DNA from: Deltaproteobacteria bacterium
GTDB lineage: Bacteria; Desulfobacterota; Desulfobacteria; Desulfobacterales; GCA-2748835
Assembly (NCBI GenBank): GCA_002748835.1
Contig: PDTL01000017.1
Location: forward strand, 62,001 to 126,000
DNA length: 64,000 nt
Direction of reading: 5' to 3'
Made by a program: the position numbers and the translations under genes. Each line of letters opens with the position of its first letter. Positions within the stretch are counted from its first letter, which is position 1. The notes beneath the pieces are model-generated. The model did not search any database, had not been told where the DNA came from, and saw only the letters and a program-made list of their open reading frames with translations. This document shows, piece by piece, positions 28,278 to 36,972 of this stretch.

Positions 28278-29948
28278 TTATTGGGACAGGGCATAAACGC
28301 CGACCCACCTATCCTGGTAAAGGCGTTCCATGTACGTAAAAAAGAACGCCCGCAATACACGGAGTTGCTTCTCGGAATACGTCGCATTCACCCGCTTCAT
28401 AAACAAGCGCTCATTGATAACCCAGTGTGTAACCCCCATCCGTTGAAAAGCGGCAATCAGCGATTCAGGAGACCCTTGCTGACCTATCAGCTTCCTTATT
28501 TGATCAGTGTGGCCCGTAACATCTGGGATATATTTTCGGTTCAAATAGTATCCGCGTTTTCCCAGCAAGATATTATAGAGTACCGCATTTTCAGGCAGAT
28601 GTTGATTAATAAATTGCGTTGCAGGGTGTTCAAAACGGTACCGGCTGATGTAGGCATCTCTGTCCACTGCACCGGAAATGTATGCAAGCGGGTCTACATA
28701 CATATAAAGATGAGCCGCGTACGACACACTCCATAAAGCACCCGCAACAATGAATGCATAATAAATTGTTTTTAAAGTAAATTTCATCCATCTGTGCGAT
28801 GCAGATGAAGCGACCCGCCATAGGTTAAACCCGCCATAAACAGAAAGCATCGTCATCGCAGGCAGTGCATAGGCCATGTAACGCACCCTGAATACCGTTT
28901 GAAACAAGGTAATCAGAATTGTCAGCAAAGAAAATACCGACAAGACAATTTTCTCATGTCTTTCACGGGATGATCGCGTGCGAATAAACGCACAGCAGGA
29001 AAGCAATAAAACAGGCGTCAGCCGACCGTCAAACAGTCGCATATTCCCATCTTCTCCCTGAAAAAAAATACGAAGGGGAACTGCGACAATTTTTATAAAC
29101 GACTCCTGATAGACATCACGCCGATAATTCAGCGGTGTCACTTTATAGCGGGGTCCCTCATCAGGGGTTGCGCCAGCATTGGAGGCAGCAGGAGCAGCTA
29201 CAGGCGGATTGAAAACTGAATTGTATAATGGATAAATCGGATTACCCGTCCACAGCGTATTTCTAATCATCCACGGAGAAAACACGACAAGCGCAATCAC
29301 CGCAAAGCAGCCCCCCCGTACCAGGCTGTACAGTGTATTTCGCCATTCGCCGAGATCGTTTCGTTTGGATAAATAACAGGTGGTCAAGGTTAACAGCACC
29401 CAGCACACCAAACCATTATATTTGGTCCCTAAAGCAAGGCCGCACCATACGGCCGGCCATAGTAACCGATTGATGCGGCATCCTTTTTCCGCCCATTCAA
29501 ACAGCCCCAGCAGTGACGCACAGGAAAAACATACCAGTCCAAGATCCACATAGGCTGTTGTCGACAATTTCGTAATCAGGGGAATGGACAAAAACAGCAA
29601 CGCGCCCAGCAAGCCGGCAACGGGACTGCATCTCCGCTTCAAATAGCGGTAAATCATAGCCGCAGTGATCAGTGCAAAACAAAAATGAATATATTTTGCA
29701 AAAAAATCGACCTTAAAATACAAGGGGATGAGATAGAGAAGATCCAGGTTCCCAGGGAAGTAGCTATACGGCATTTCAGGAAGTTCGACCATGTGCACTG
29801 CAGTCAGATACAATTTGGGAACCGCCAGATGATGAACCAGGGCATCCCGGCTCACCGGAGGCGTTGCACACAGCACCAGAACAAACACACCCCATCCGGC
29901 AAGCAGGCTGATCAGGAGCTTCCGAAATCCTTTTTGCATCTGTATCAC
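28278..29948 (-). CDS. Membrane GT-C glycosyltransferase, ArnT/dolichyl-phosphate-mannosyltransferase-like
   Basis: 556 residues, polytopic. The first periplasmic loop holds the catalytic-type acidic residue in SRDALVHHLAVPKLYL, and later helices carry CGLALGTKYNGL, similar to the LALxTKxxG stretch common to GT39/ArnT-like enzymes. The C-terminal soluble part (residues ~450-556, GVTHWVINERLFMKR) is unassigned. It ends 123 bases before the DUF2723 gene and starts two bases before the permease stop, so it is in one transcript with the ABC genes. Probably transfers a lipid-linked sugar to an exported acceptor. Confidence 0.75.
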   Translation of the reverse strand: MIQMQKGFRKLLISLLAGWGVFVLVLCATPPVSRDALVHHLAVPKLYLTAVHMVELPEMPYSYFPGNLDLLYLIPLYFKVDFFAKYIHFCFALITAAMIYRYLKRRCSPVAGLLGALLFLSIPLITKLSTTAYVDLGLVCFSCASLLGLFEWAEKGCRINRLLWPAVWCGLALGTKYNGLVCWVLLTLTTCYLSKRNDLGEWRNTLYSLVRGGCFAVIALVVFSPWMIRNTLWTGNPIYPLYNSVFNPPVAAPAASNAGATPDEGPRYKVTPLNYRRDVYQESFIKIVAVPLRIFFQGEDGNMRLFDGRLTPVLLLSCCAFIRTRSSRERHEKIVLSVFSLLTILITLFQTVFRVRYMAYALPAMTMLSVYGGFNLWRVASSASHRWMKFTLKTIYYAFIVAGALWSVSYAAHLYMYVDPLAYISGAVDRDAYISRYRFEHPATQFINQHLPENAVLYNILLGKRGYYLNRKYIPDVTGHTDQIRKLIGQQGSPESLIAAFQRMGVTHWVINERLFMKRVNATYSEKQLRVLRAFFFTYMERLYQDRWVGVYALSQ

Positions 29949-29949
29949 A

Positions 29950-30720
29950 TCATTTGATACTTCGCGTCTGAAATATCCCTATCGCGCAGAGTGTAAAAAA
30001 CAGCGTCCATAAAAAAAGAATACCCGCTGCGGCAACATATGTACCCACTGAAACGGTTTCGTTGTACAATGCTGCTGCCCTGAAGCTCAGACTGTCCAGA
30101 TTAGGAATGCCATAATACAAGGTAAGCAATACGTTTTTCAGCAAGGCGCTGTCTGTATTCCGTGCAAAGGTAAACAGGTCTCTGGCCCAGTGCCCTAACA
30201 CGTAAACGGCTGTTAGAAAAAAACCATGTAACAGCGGCGTGGTAAAACTTGCAAAAAACAGACTGATTGCCGAGAGCAGTATCCATTCACCCCAAATAAA
30301 GCCGTACGCAATCAACAGGATGGAGGATATTTTGATACCACTGGACAGATAGACCACACCAATAATCAGCAGCAGCAGTAAACAGAGCGCACTCAATACC
30401 AAATTGATCCCCAGCAGTTTTCCGAGCATAAACGTACTTCTGCGTACAGGACGTGACAGGGTCATATAGACGGTCTTCAGGTGTAATTCCCGTTGAATCG
30501 TATTTCCCCCCATGTACACGATGCAAAAAAGCCCCCAGAGGCCGAAAACGGCATATCCCATATTCTGAATAATCCGTTCTTTTCCGCCAACGGACATATC
30601 GCCGAGAATTGTCGAAAATAAAAGCAGGATCACTGCAGCCCCTGAAAACACCATCAGCACCCGGTCACGGACCGCATCCCGGAATGTATTGACTGCAATC
30701 GCGTAAATCTGCGTCACCAC
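29950..30720 (-). CDS. ABC-2 type permease (PilI-like by position)
   Basis: About 256 residues if begun at the GTG at 30720, which follows AGGGGG by five bases; the longer frame to 30843 overlaps the ATPase gene. Six hydrophobic segments in ABC-2 arrangement (VLMVFSGAAVILLLFS, LVLSALCLLLLLIIGVVYL, GILFLWTLFFTLCAIGI) and the amphipathic N-terminus TQIYAIAVNTFRDAVRDR are typical of single-subunit ABC-2 permeases. It forms a pair with the ATPase 46 bases upstream. In Myxococcus the pilA-linked permease PilI has this position and is needed for pilus biogenesis; equivalence here is inferred. Confidence 0.82.
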   Translation of the reverse strand: MVTQIYAIAVNTFRDAVRDRVLMVFSGAAVILLLFSTILGDMSVGGKERIIQNMGYAVFGLWGLFCIVYMGGNTIQRELHLKTVYMTLSRPVRRSTFMLGKLLGINLVLSALCLLLLLIIGVVYLSSGIKISSILLIAYGFIWGEWILLSAISLFFASFTTPLLHGFFLTAVYVLGHWARDLFTFARNTDSALLKNVLLTLYYGIPNLDSLSFRAAALYNETVSVGTYVAAAGILFLWTLFFTLCAIGIFQTRSIK

Positions 30721-30766
30721 GTCATCCCCCTGACTGACAATTGTGTCATGTTTCTTTCCAACCCCA

Positions 30767-31678
30767 TCAATTTCCCCGAAGCGTGTCCTGTATATCCAGC
30801 TGAACGGCCCGCAATTCGATAATATCCACCGCACCCGACACACTCAGCTGTAACCATTCATTTTTCTTTTCAGGCGAAATACTGATCTGAAAATGTCCGT
30901 TGGGAAGGGGGATGACATCATCCGCAGCATTCAACTCAGAGGGATTCACAGGATCCGCACACCGATATTCGATCTCATACGCCTGAATATCCTGAAATCG
31001 GGATCGCAGGATGTCGCTATCCTTCATGGCGCCCTTTTCAATCACGTAAATCGTGTCAGCCAGTTTTTCAACATCATAGAGAATATGCGAACTGAATAAA
31101 ATGCTGCCGCCCCCCTGTTTAAACTTGAGTAAAATATCCATGAGCCGTTTGCGCCAGTAAGGATCAAGTCCGCTCATGGGTTCATCAAGAAACAGGATGT
31201 CGGGTTCATGGAGAAATACCTGGGAGATTCCGGCACGCTGCAGCTGTCCCTTTGAAATTGTGCGCATATAGCTGTGCAGAAATGGCTGCAGATCAAACTG
31301 GTCTGCCACCTGATCAATCCGGTAGCGCAGGGTCTTGCCTGACAACCCAGACAGCCGGCCAAGCATCTCCAGCCATTCATATAATTTGCTGTTCGGATAC
31401 AGATACTGCTGTTCGGTAAGAAACCCGATACGAGCTCTTGCCTTTGCCGTACGCGCAGCCACCCCATGAATGTCAACACGGCCCCGACTCGGCGACAGGA
31501 TACCGGCCCCTAATTTCATCAGCGTTGTCTTTCCTGCCCCATTGGCACCGACAAGTCCAACAACAGCGCCGCAGGGCAGACCCATATCAATGCGCTTTAA
31601 AATGGATTTATATTTTAACCAGAAACCGTCTCGTATCTGATAGGAGACAGACGTCCATGAAACAATTTCCGCAGTCAC
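30767..31678 (-). CDS. ABC transporter ATP-binding protein (PilH-like by position)
   Basis: 303 residues. Walker A GANGAGKTTLMK, Q-loop region ARIGFLTEQQYLYP, a variant signature TISKGQLQRAGIS in place of LSGGQ, Walker B ILFLDEPMSGLDP, and H-loop FSSHIL. The C-terminal ~80 residues form an extra regulatory-type domain. The architecture matches ATPases of ABC-2 exporters. With the TPR gene before it and the permease after it, the order equals pilG-pilH-pilI beside pilA in Myxococcus xanthus. Confidence 0.85.
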   Translation of the reverse strand: MTAEIVSWTSVSYQIRDGFWLKYKSILKRIDMGLPCGAVVGLVGANGAGKTTLMKLGAGILSPSRGRVDIHGVAARTAKARARIGFLTEQQYLYPNSKLYEWLEMLGRLSGLSGKTLRYRIDQVADQFDLQPFLHSYMRTISKGQLQRAGISQVFLHEPDILFLDEPMSGLDPYWRKRLMDILLKFKQGGGSILFSSHILYDVEKLADTIYVIEKGAMKDSDILRSRFQDIQAYEIEYRCADPVNPSELNAADDVIPLPNGHFQISISPEKKNEWLQLSVSGAVDIIELRAVQLDIQDTLRGN

Positions 31679-31731
31679 TGTTGCCTCCTGAATATCCAGC
31701 CACCACCAATTAACATATGGAACACGCCAGC

Positions 31732-32430
31732 CTACAAGTCGTAACGCTTCTGCTTCAGCAGCTCCTGTATTTCGGGACGCGTAGAAGATTGCATTAAAAA
31801 GGAAATCATCTCCCTTGCCTGCTTTTTCCCTCCGGCTGATCGTGCAAGCGTCACCGCCCAGGCCGAAAGGTAAGGCGGCGCGCCCTTTATCAGTGCGGCA
31901 GTTTGTATGGCCTTTGCGGCCCGTTCATAATCTGCCCCAAAAAAATAGTCGATATACCCGCACATAAACCAGAGTTCCCACATTTGCGGGTGATGCTGCA
32001 CGCCTTTTTTTGCGATATAATAGGCACTGTCTGGATCATCGCCTTCAATAGACAGCAAAACCGCTCCAAAATAGTAGGGTAATGCCCATTTAGGCGAATT
32101 TTCTGTCAACAACTCAAAATAATAAATTAAATCATTGAGAGCTTCACCAGATAAGGTTTGTTTCCCATAGTAGTACGTCGTATGAAGCCAGAAGAGATCT
32201 GTCAGCAATTCCGGATCAGACGGCAATAACAGCCTCAGTATTTCTGGTTTCAGTTGAACAACGAGGCCTCCCGTGTCGTGTGCTTTCTTCGTTTCACACC
32301 ACGGGCAATCGGGATTCACTTCCGTTATCCCGTATCGGATGCTGATAAATTTAAACTGACTATAAAAAATAAGAAAAAAAAGAAAAAAAAGAAAAAAAGG
32401 GGAAAACGGTCGATGGGATTGTTTCAGCAT
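31732..32430 (-). CDS. Membrane-anchored TPR protein (PilG-like by position) with poly-T tracts
   Basis: 232 residues. The N-terminus is a Phe-rich membrane helix (PFFLFFLFFLIFYS, residues ~11-24) encoded by three consecutive T7-T8 runs. Then follow a periplasmic CPWC (CxxC) motif near residue 43 and TPR-like helices (LPYYFGAVLLSIEGDDPDSA, YIDYFFGADYERAAKAIQTA). It lies between the pilA terminator and the ABC ATPase. The function is not known from sequence. Position matches pilG of the Myxococcus pil cluster, an accessory pilus assembly protein. Confidence 0.72.
   Translation of the reverse strand: MLKQSHRPFSPFFLFFLFFLIFYSQFKFISIRYGITEVNPDCPWCETKKAHDTGGLVVQLKPEILRLLLPSDPELLTDLFWLHTTYYYGKQTLSGEALNDLIYYFELLTENSPKWALPYYFGAVLLSIEGDDPDSAYYIAKKGVQHHPQMWELWFMCGYIDYFFGADYERAAKAIQTAALIKGAPPYLSAWAVTLARSAGGKKQAREMISFLMQSSTRPEIQELLKQKRYDL
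32374..32398 (-). repeat. Three adjacent T7-T8 homopolymer tracts near the 5' end of a gene
   Basis: On the plus strand the stretch is A8-G-A8-G-A7. On the coding strand it gives T7-C-T8-C-T8 at codons ~12-19 of the TPR gene. Such runs are prone to slipped-strand mispairing, and one base gained or lost would truncate the protein early. Whether the tract length varies between cells cannot be told from one sequence. Confidence 0.85.
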
Positions 32431-32550
32431 TCAGAGATATCCGAATTGAAGTTTTATAAAACCGTCAACGCCATCAACGATACACTAAAAAGAGAACAAC
32501 ACAGCTGCATGTAATACACGCCCAAAAATCAACTTCATATTGAAAATCCA

Positions 32551-32582
32551 AAAAACTACCCGGGGAAAACCGGGTAGTTTTT
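32551..32582 (-). terminator. Strong terminator after pilA
   Basis: A perfect 13-bp stem (32551-32563 with 32570-32582) around a 6-base loop, A-rich on one side and T-rich on the other, so it can stop transcription in both directions. It lies 36 bases after the pilin stop and should let pilA mRNA accumulate separately from the downstream accessory genes. Confidence 0.88.
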
Positions 32583-32617
32583 ATTGGATAACGATATTGA
32601 ACGGTTATTATATTCAG

Positions 32618-33019
32618 TTAGTTTGCGCAGTCATTCGTTGAATTATCCAAGTTACCCGCTTCGGTAATTTGCCATATATCATTGGTAGCTGTGTTCTTTT
32701 TAATATTACCCGTAGCAGTTGCGGTAAACGCAGAGCTGGTTGCAGCCGTGATAGCGTATGTATACCGCGGATCCCCTTTGGTAGCAAAACCGAGTCTTCC
32801 CATGTCTGTTGTATATCTGTCATACTCAGCGATGTAAGCAGATTCAGATGTACGAATTGTACCCAGATTTGTCTTTGCCTCAGACTGCTTTGCCTTGCAC
32901 TGATAGTTCAAGAAGCTCGGGATAGCAAGCGCTGCCAGGATACCGATAATGGCAACAACGATCATCAGCTCGATCAGGGTAAAGCCTTTTTCCTGCATTT
33001 TTTTAACCATTTTTGACAT
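32618..33019 (-). CDS. pilA: Type IVa major pilin
   Basis: 133 residues. A 12-residue basic leader ([12 protein letters not shown]) is followed by [20 protein letters not shown], with Gly-1, Phe1 and Glu5 as required for PilD processing and N-methylation. The N-terminal helix is followed by a compact Thr/Ser-rich domain. Two Cys remain, one at the helix end (NYQCKAK) and one near the C-terminus (TNDCAN). An AAGGAGG lies five bases before the ATG. A sigma-54-type promoter about 85 bases upstream and a strong terminator frame it as a single-gene unit. Confidence 0.95.
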   Translation of the reverse strand: MSKMVKKMQEKGFTLIELMIVVAIIGILAALAIPSFLNYQCKAKQSEAKTNLGTIRTSESAYIAEYDRYTTDMGRLGFATKGDPRYTYAITAATSSAFTATATGNIKKNTATNDIWQITEAGNLDNSTNDCAN

Positions 33020-33101
33020 CGTGTCCTCCTTTTAAAGAAATGATAGGTTGATACTGTTAATTTGTTTCTCGGCAATAGGTTGCCGATGCAATGAATTTAG
33101 T

Positions 33102-33119
33102 TTGCACCTGCCGTGCCAA
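33102..33119 (-). promoter_or_regulatory. Sigma-54 (-24/-12) promoter of pilA
   Basis: In minus-strand sense the site reads TTGGCACGGCAGGTGCAA. Compared with the consensus YTGGCACGRNNNTTGCW it has the full -24 block, the invariant GG and GC with correct 10-base spacing, and one mismatch in the -12 block (GTGC for TTGC). The predicted start lies near 33092, leaving an untranslated leader of about 70 bases. Sigma-54 plus PilS/PilR control of pilA is known in Pseudomonas, Myxococcus and Geobacter. No pilSR genes are in the window. Confidence 0.8.
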
Positions 33120-33258
33120 AGTCACACCGCAATACAAAAAAAATGTAGTCCCTTGTTCTGAAAGAGATTTGAACACCCCTTTTCGATAAGACGGGTTACC
33201 GTTATGACGGCTACCGGACCAATAATTGTCAACACAGCGCAAAAAAATGTCACAGAAC

Positions 33259-33309
33259 AAAAAAAAGCCGGATATCTTTGAGCAGATAGGACACCCACAG
33301 ATATCCGGC
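33259..33309 (-). terminator. Terminator of the ComEA-like gene
   Basis: An 11-bp perfect inverted repeat (GCCGGATATCT at 33267-33277, AGATATCCGGC at 33299-33309) with a 21-base loop. In minus-strand sense it is followed by eight T residues. It lies ten bases after the stop codon. The rest of the 299-base gap to pilA (33020-33258) holds the pilA leader and promoter region. Confidence 0.75.
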
Positions 33310-33318
33310 GTCATGAGA

Positions 33319-33702
33319 CTATTTTTTTTTGGGCGTAGCCTGTTTTTTAGAAGCGGTCTGCTTTTTAGACACAGCCTTCTTTTTAGGCGCAGCCCGCTTT
33401 TTAGACACAGACGGTGAAACCATTAACCGGTCCCTGTTCGCATTTAAAATTTTCGGTCCGATGCCTTTTACGGCTGTCAAATCATCCACCTTTTTAAAAG
33501 CCCCCACATTGGTGCGATACTGAACGATTCTCTCCGCCAGTTTTTCCCCCACATATTTCAGTTCTGCGAGGGTTTCCACGGATGCCGTGTTCAAATCAAT
33601 TTTGGCGCCTTCCGCTGCAAATGAACTCGCTGAAAAGAGCACCAGCATCATCAAAACGGCTGCACATGCATAAAACCTGACCAAAACAACTCGCTTTTTC
33701 AT
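33319..33702 (-). CDS. ComEA-like helix-hairpin-helix protein with Lys-rich tail
   Basis: 127 residues. A signal peptide or anchor (YACAAVLMMLVLFSASSFA) is followed by one ComEA-type (HhH)2 domain: KIDLNTASVETLAELKYVG, IVQYRTNVGAFKKVDDL, VKGIGPKIL. The last ~35 residues are low-complexity and basic (repeats of SKK and PKKK), which would strengthen DNA contact. ComEA binds incoming DNA in the periplasm during type IV-pilus-linked transformation. The adjacent pilin gene makes a DNA-uptake role plausible but unproven. It could also be one of the many small ComEA-like proteins without a competence role. Confidence 0.8.
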   Translation of the reverse strand: MKKRVVLVRFYACAAVLMMLVLFSASSFAAEGAKIDLNTASVETLAELKYVGEKLAERIVQYRTNVGAFKKVDDLTAVKGIGPKILNANRDRLMVSPSVSKKRAAPKKKAVSKKQTASKKQATPKKK

Positions 33703-33822
33703 ACGTACCCCCTTCTCTACATGCGTTCATATAAAAGACAGAGCAACACTGACTGAATAAATACATATCTATATCATTCGCGAAGAATTTGCAATCAAAA
33801 ACCAGATTTCTTTGCACTTGTA

Positions 33823-35598
33823 TCATATTTCCGAAAACACACTAAACATCCGCAGAAACCTGGCATCGACATCCGAAGTCTTCACTGTACCGTATTCATT
33901 TTCAATCTGCCCAACCGCATCAGCAAGCCAGGACAAAAACGCGGTCTGTCTTTCTTCATCACCTGAAAAAGCCTGTTTACAATGCAGCCATTCCCGTACC
34001 TCATCCACCAGAACCGGAGACACAGACCGCGGCACCCCGGCACCTTGCCAAAAATAGTCAAATGCCGTTGTTGCCTCCCGGGAATACAGGGCGCGCTGAT
34101 CGCCTTCTTTGCCTATTTTTTTGAGGGCCCACAAGGTAAAAAAGACCTCCATTGCTGAAATGTCACGCTTTTGAATCCAGTCCGTCCGCGTCACGATACA
34201 AGAGAGCACCGTATCTAAAGCGATGAGCGTCTCAAGACAGCGTTTTGCTGCATTTGCGTCGCTGACCGACGCGAACGCCCTGTAAAAACTGTCAACCGTG
34301 GCATCTGTATCAAACCACTGCGGCCGATCGAGCAGAAGCCCGCCTAACACCCCCATTCCCTGTTCGCCCCAGAACCGCAGCGGCAGCTTGTTTTTCCGGA
34401 ACCAGCTTTGGTTCACCCAGACCTCAGCGTCCTTTTTCAGCGCATAGACACGGCTGTTACCTGCTCGAAACAAATCTTTCAGGGATACGGCTGCCAGCAT
34501 GGCCTGAACCGATCGTTCAGAAAAATCCGTGTTGCCGGAAGCTTCCAGCAGCACCTCGATTCCCAGGCGTATCATGCTGGCCGCACGACTCACCACTGCA
34601 GCAACCGCATCTTTCCCTTTCACCTGAAAGCCGTCAGCGCTGATCAATTGATTGCACAGGGCAGCAAATTCAGGCGCAAAGGTTTCTTTCAACGCAACCG
34701 GCAATTGGGCAATCAACGCCGCCCCGCCGTCTTGCGTCTCTTCAAGCAGTCGGGCAGCAAGTCTGGATATCCCTGCCGTATCTGCCGTATCACGTGACCA
34801 GTTTTTCCCCAGCACCACGTCTGTCAGACGACTCAGGGGAATCGGCTGATAGATGCCCACCGCCTCTTCTGGCGCCATAAAGCCTTTTTCAGACAGCCGG
34901 ACACACCGCTTTCGATACGCCTCTTCCTCGATTTCCGCATCCAGAAGCCCGGTACTTTCAAACAACAGCTGCTGATAGCGGACATGATCTGCTTCGGCCA
35001 GCAGTTTAAGCAGGGAAACAACCGTATCCGCCCACGGTGCACCGGGTATGGAATCATCGTCGTTATCCACGGTATTCATATCCGGCGTGAGGATCTTGAA
35101 ATAGAGGATATCATCAAAAGAGATATAGTCGCTGTCAATGGTTGACAAAGGCTCATCATGCTCGCGCACCCGCACGTGAACATGACGGCTGAGAAACAAC
35201 ACCAGTTCATCCTGGGGTGAATCCAGCAGCCAGTCTATCAACCGCTGGGGATCGGCCTCCAGAAATCGCTCAAGCCATTCAATATAAATAAGCGATGCCC
35301 ACCGATCCCGTATCCAGACTTCATAATCAAGCAGGTACTCCCACTGCCGGTTCGCCGCCAACGACAGCAGCGGCAGACAATCGGCCAGGCCAATATCATG
35401 CAGCAGCAGATGCAGTTCAGATGCCGGAAACGAGTGGACCAGGGCCCGCGGCTGAGAAAATGCCAGAATCGCGTCCACCACGTCTCCGGCATCCATGTTT
35501 TGAATCTGAACGCGTGCGTCATGCAGCACCTGCAATCTTTTTTCATGCTGCTTCGCAATGATGATATCTGCTTTGGATTGCTCAGAAAAGTCGTTCAT
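33823..35598 (-). CDS. DUF6178 family protein
   Basis: 591 residues, soluble, acidic, without signal peptide or membrane segment. Helical N-terminal text such as LHLLLHDIGLADCLPLLSLA, WEYLLDYEVWIRDRW and WLERFLEADPQRLIDWLL matches my memory of DUF6178, a protein family known mainly from Desulfobacterota. Function is not established. Alternating W/D-rich helical segments suggest a repeat fold. It stands alone, with 120 bases to the ComEA-like gene and 141 to the permease gene. Confidence 0.65.
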   Translation of the reverse strand: MNDFSEQSKADIIIAKQHEKRLQVLHDARVQIQNMDAGDVVDAILAFSQPRALVHSFPASELHLLLHDIGLADCLPLLSLAANRQWEYLLDYEVWIRDRWASLIYIEWLERFLEADPQRLIDWLLDSPQDELVLFLSRHVHVRVREHDEPLSTIDSDYISFDDILYFKILTPDMNTVDNDDDSIPGAPWADTVVSLLKLLAEADHVRYQQLLFESTGLLDAEIEEEAYRKRCVRLSEKGFMAPEEAVGIYQPIPLSRLTDVVLGKNWSRDTADTAGISRLAARLLEETQDGGAALIAQLPVALKETFAPEFAALCNQLISADGFQVKGKDAVAAVVSRAASMIRLGIEVLLEASGNTDFSERSVQAMLAAVSLKDLFRAGNSRVYALKKDAEVWVNQSWFRKNKLPLRFWGEQGMGVLGGLLLDRPQWFDTDATVDSFYRAFASVSDANAAKRCLETLIALDTVLSCIVTRTDWIQKRDISAMEVFFTLWALKKIGKEGDQRALYSREATTAFDYFWQGAGVPRSVSPVLVDEVREWLHCKQAFSGDEERQTAFLSWLADAVGQIENEYGTVKTSDVDARFLRMFSVFSEI

Positions 35599-35739
35599 GG
35601 ATACGTCCTTTTGACAACTTTATATCGTGTCCGGAGCACACGCACCCTGCTGCGGCACAGTTTAAAACGGATTCACATGGGAAACACACAAAAACAGAGG
35701 GGTGGCAGTTCAACAGCGGAGAGCGGACGCCTCATCATC

Positions 35740-36972
35740 CTATTGCCTTCCACACACGCGGCGGATGAGCATCAGCCCCGGAATGGCGATCAGCGTGCAA
35801 CCTGTAAAAAAGGCGGGCCATCCCACCGTGTCGGCCAGATACCCCGTGGGCGCGGATGCCAGTACCCGGGGCACGCCCATGAGACTGCTCAAGAGCGCAT
35901 ACTGGGTTGCGGTAAAGCGCTTATCCGTAATGCTGGCCATAAACGCCACATAGGCGGCTGTCCCCATGCCGCCGGTCAGGTTTTCAAATCCAATGACCAG
36001 CGCCAGCAGGGTCAGATTGTGGCCGCATACGGCAAGCAGGGCAAAGCCAGCTGTGGAAACAGCCTGGAGTACACCGAAAAAGAAAAGACTGCGCCGGATC
36101 CCAAGGCGCACCATGAGAATACCGCCCAAGGTACCGCCGCCAAGCACGGCCCAGAACCCGCACAACTTTACAATCGCACCGATCTCTGTTTTGGAAAACC
36201 CCATATCCAGATAAAACGGCGTGGTCATGGCACTGGCCATACTGTCCCCAAGCTTATATAAAAGGATGAACGCCAAAATGCTAAGGGCGCCCGGTCGTGC
36301 GAAATATTCAAGCAACGGGGCCAGCACCGCATCCTTCACTGTTTTAGGAGTTCCTGAAAACACCGGCGGTTCCGGCGCAAACAAGGTGGTCAGCATGCCG
36401 GGGATCAGACAGCCTGCCATAATAACATAGACCCATTTAAAGTGCAGGTGATCAGCCAGGATGAGCCCGCCGCCTGAAGCCAGCAGCATGCCGCATCGGT
36501 ATCCATTTATATATAAGGACGCCCCCAGACCCAGCTCTTCATCCGGAAGGTCTTCACGGCGATACGCATCCACCACAATATCCTGTGAAGCGCTGAAGAA
36601 GGTGACCAGAAGCGCAGCCCCTGCCAGGCAGGCAGGACAGGCACCAGGCGACATGAAGCCCAGAAGGATCAAGGAACCGGCCAGGGACGTCTGGGCCACC
36701 CAAAGCCATCCGCGCCGCCGACCCAAAAAGGGAAGGGTAAACCGGTCCAGCATCGGGGCCCAGAGAAATTTCAGGGTATACGGGAGCCCCACCAGTGCCA
36801 TGAGCCCGATAGTGGACAGATCAACCCCGGCTTCCCGCATCCAGGCCTGAAGCACGGTAAGGGTAAGAAGCAGGGGCAGGCCGCAGGAAAACCCCATGAT
36901 AAAGGCCACCAGCATGCGCGGCGAGCAGACCACCAGCCAGAGCGGCCGGGTATGGGCAGTGTTACGCGCCAT
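35740..36972 (-). CDS. AmpG-like MFS permease
   Basis: 410 residues with about twelve membrane helices. AmpG-type markers are MGFSCGLPLLLTLTVLQAWM in helix 1, MALVGLPYTLKFLWAPMLDR, and LGRRRGWL. AmpG imports GlcNAc-anhydro-muropeptides for cell-wall recycling. Close relatives with other substrates exist, so the transported molecule is inferred. Its start overlaps the nitroreductase stop by 11 bases. Confidence 0.82.
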   Translation of the reverse strand: MARNTAHTRPLWLVVCSPRMLVAFIMGFSCGLPLLLTLTVLQAWMREAGVDLSTIGLMALVGLPYTLKFLWAPMLDRFTLPFLGRRRGWLWVAQTSLAGSLILLGFMSPGACPACLAGAALLVTFFSASQDIVVDAYRREDLPDEELGLGASLYINGYRCGMLLASGGGLILADHLHFKWVYVIMAGCLIPGMLTTLFAPEPPVFSGTPKTVKDAVLAPLLEYFARPGALSILAFILLYKLGDSMASAMTTPFYLDMGFSKTEIGAIVKLCGFWAVLGGGTLGGILMVRLGIRRSLFFFGVLQAVSTAGFALLAVCGHNLTLLALVIGFENLTGGMGTAAYVAFMASITDKRFTATQYALLSSLMGVPRVLASAPTGYLADTVGWPAFFTGCTLIAIPGLMLIRRVCGRQ

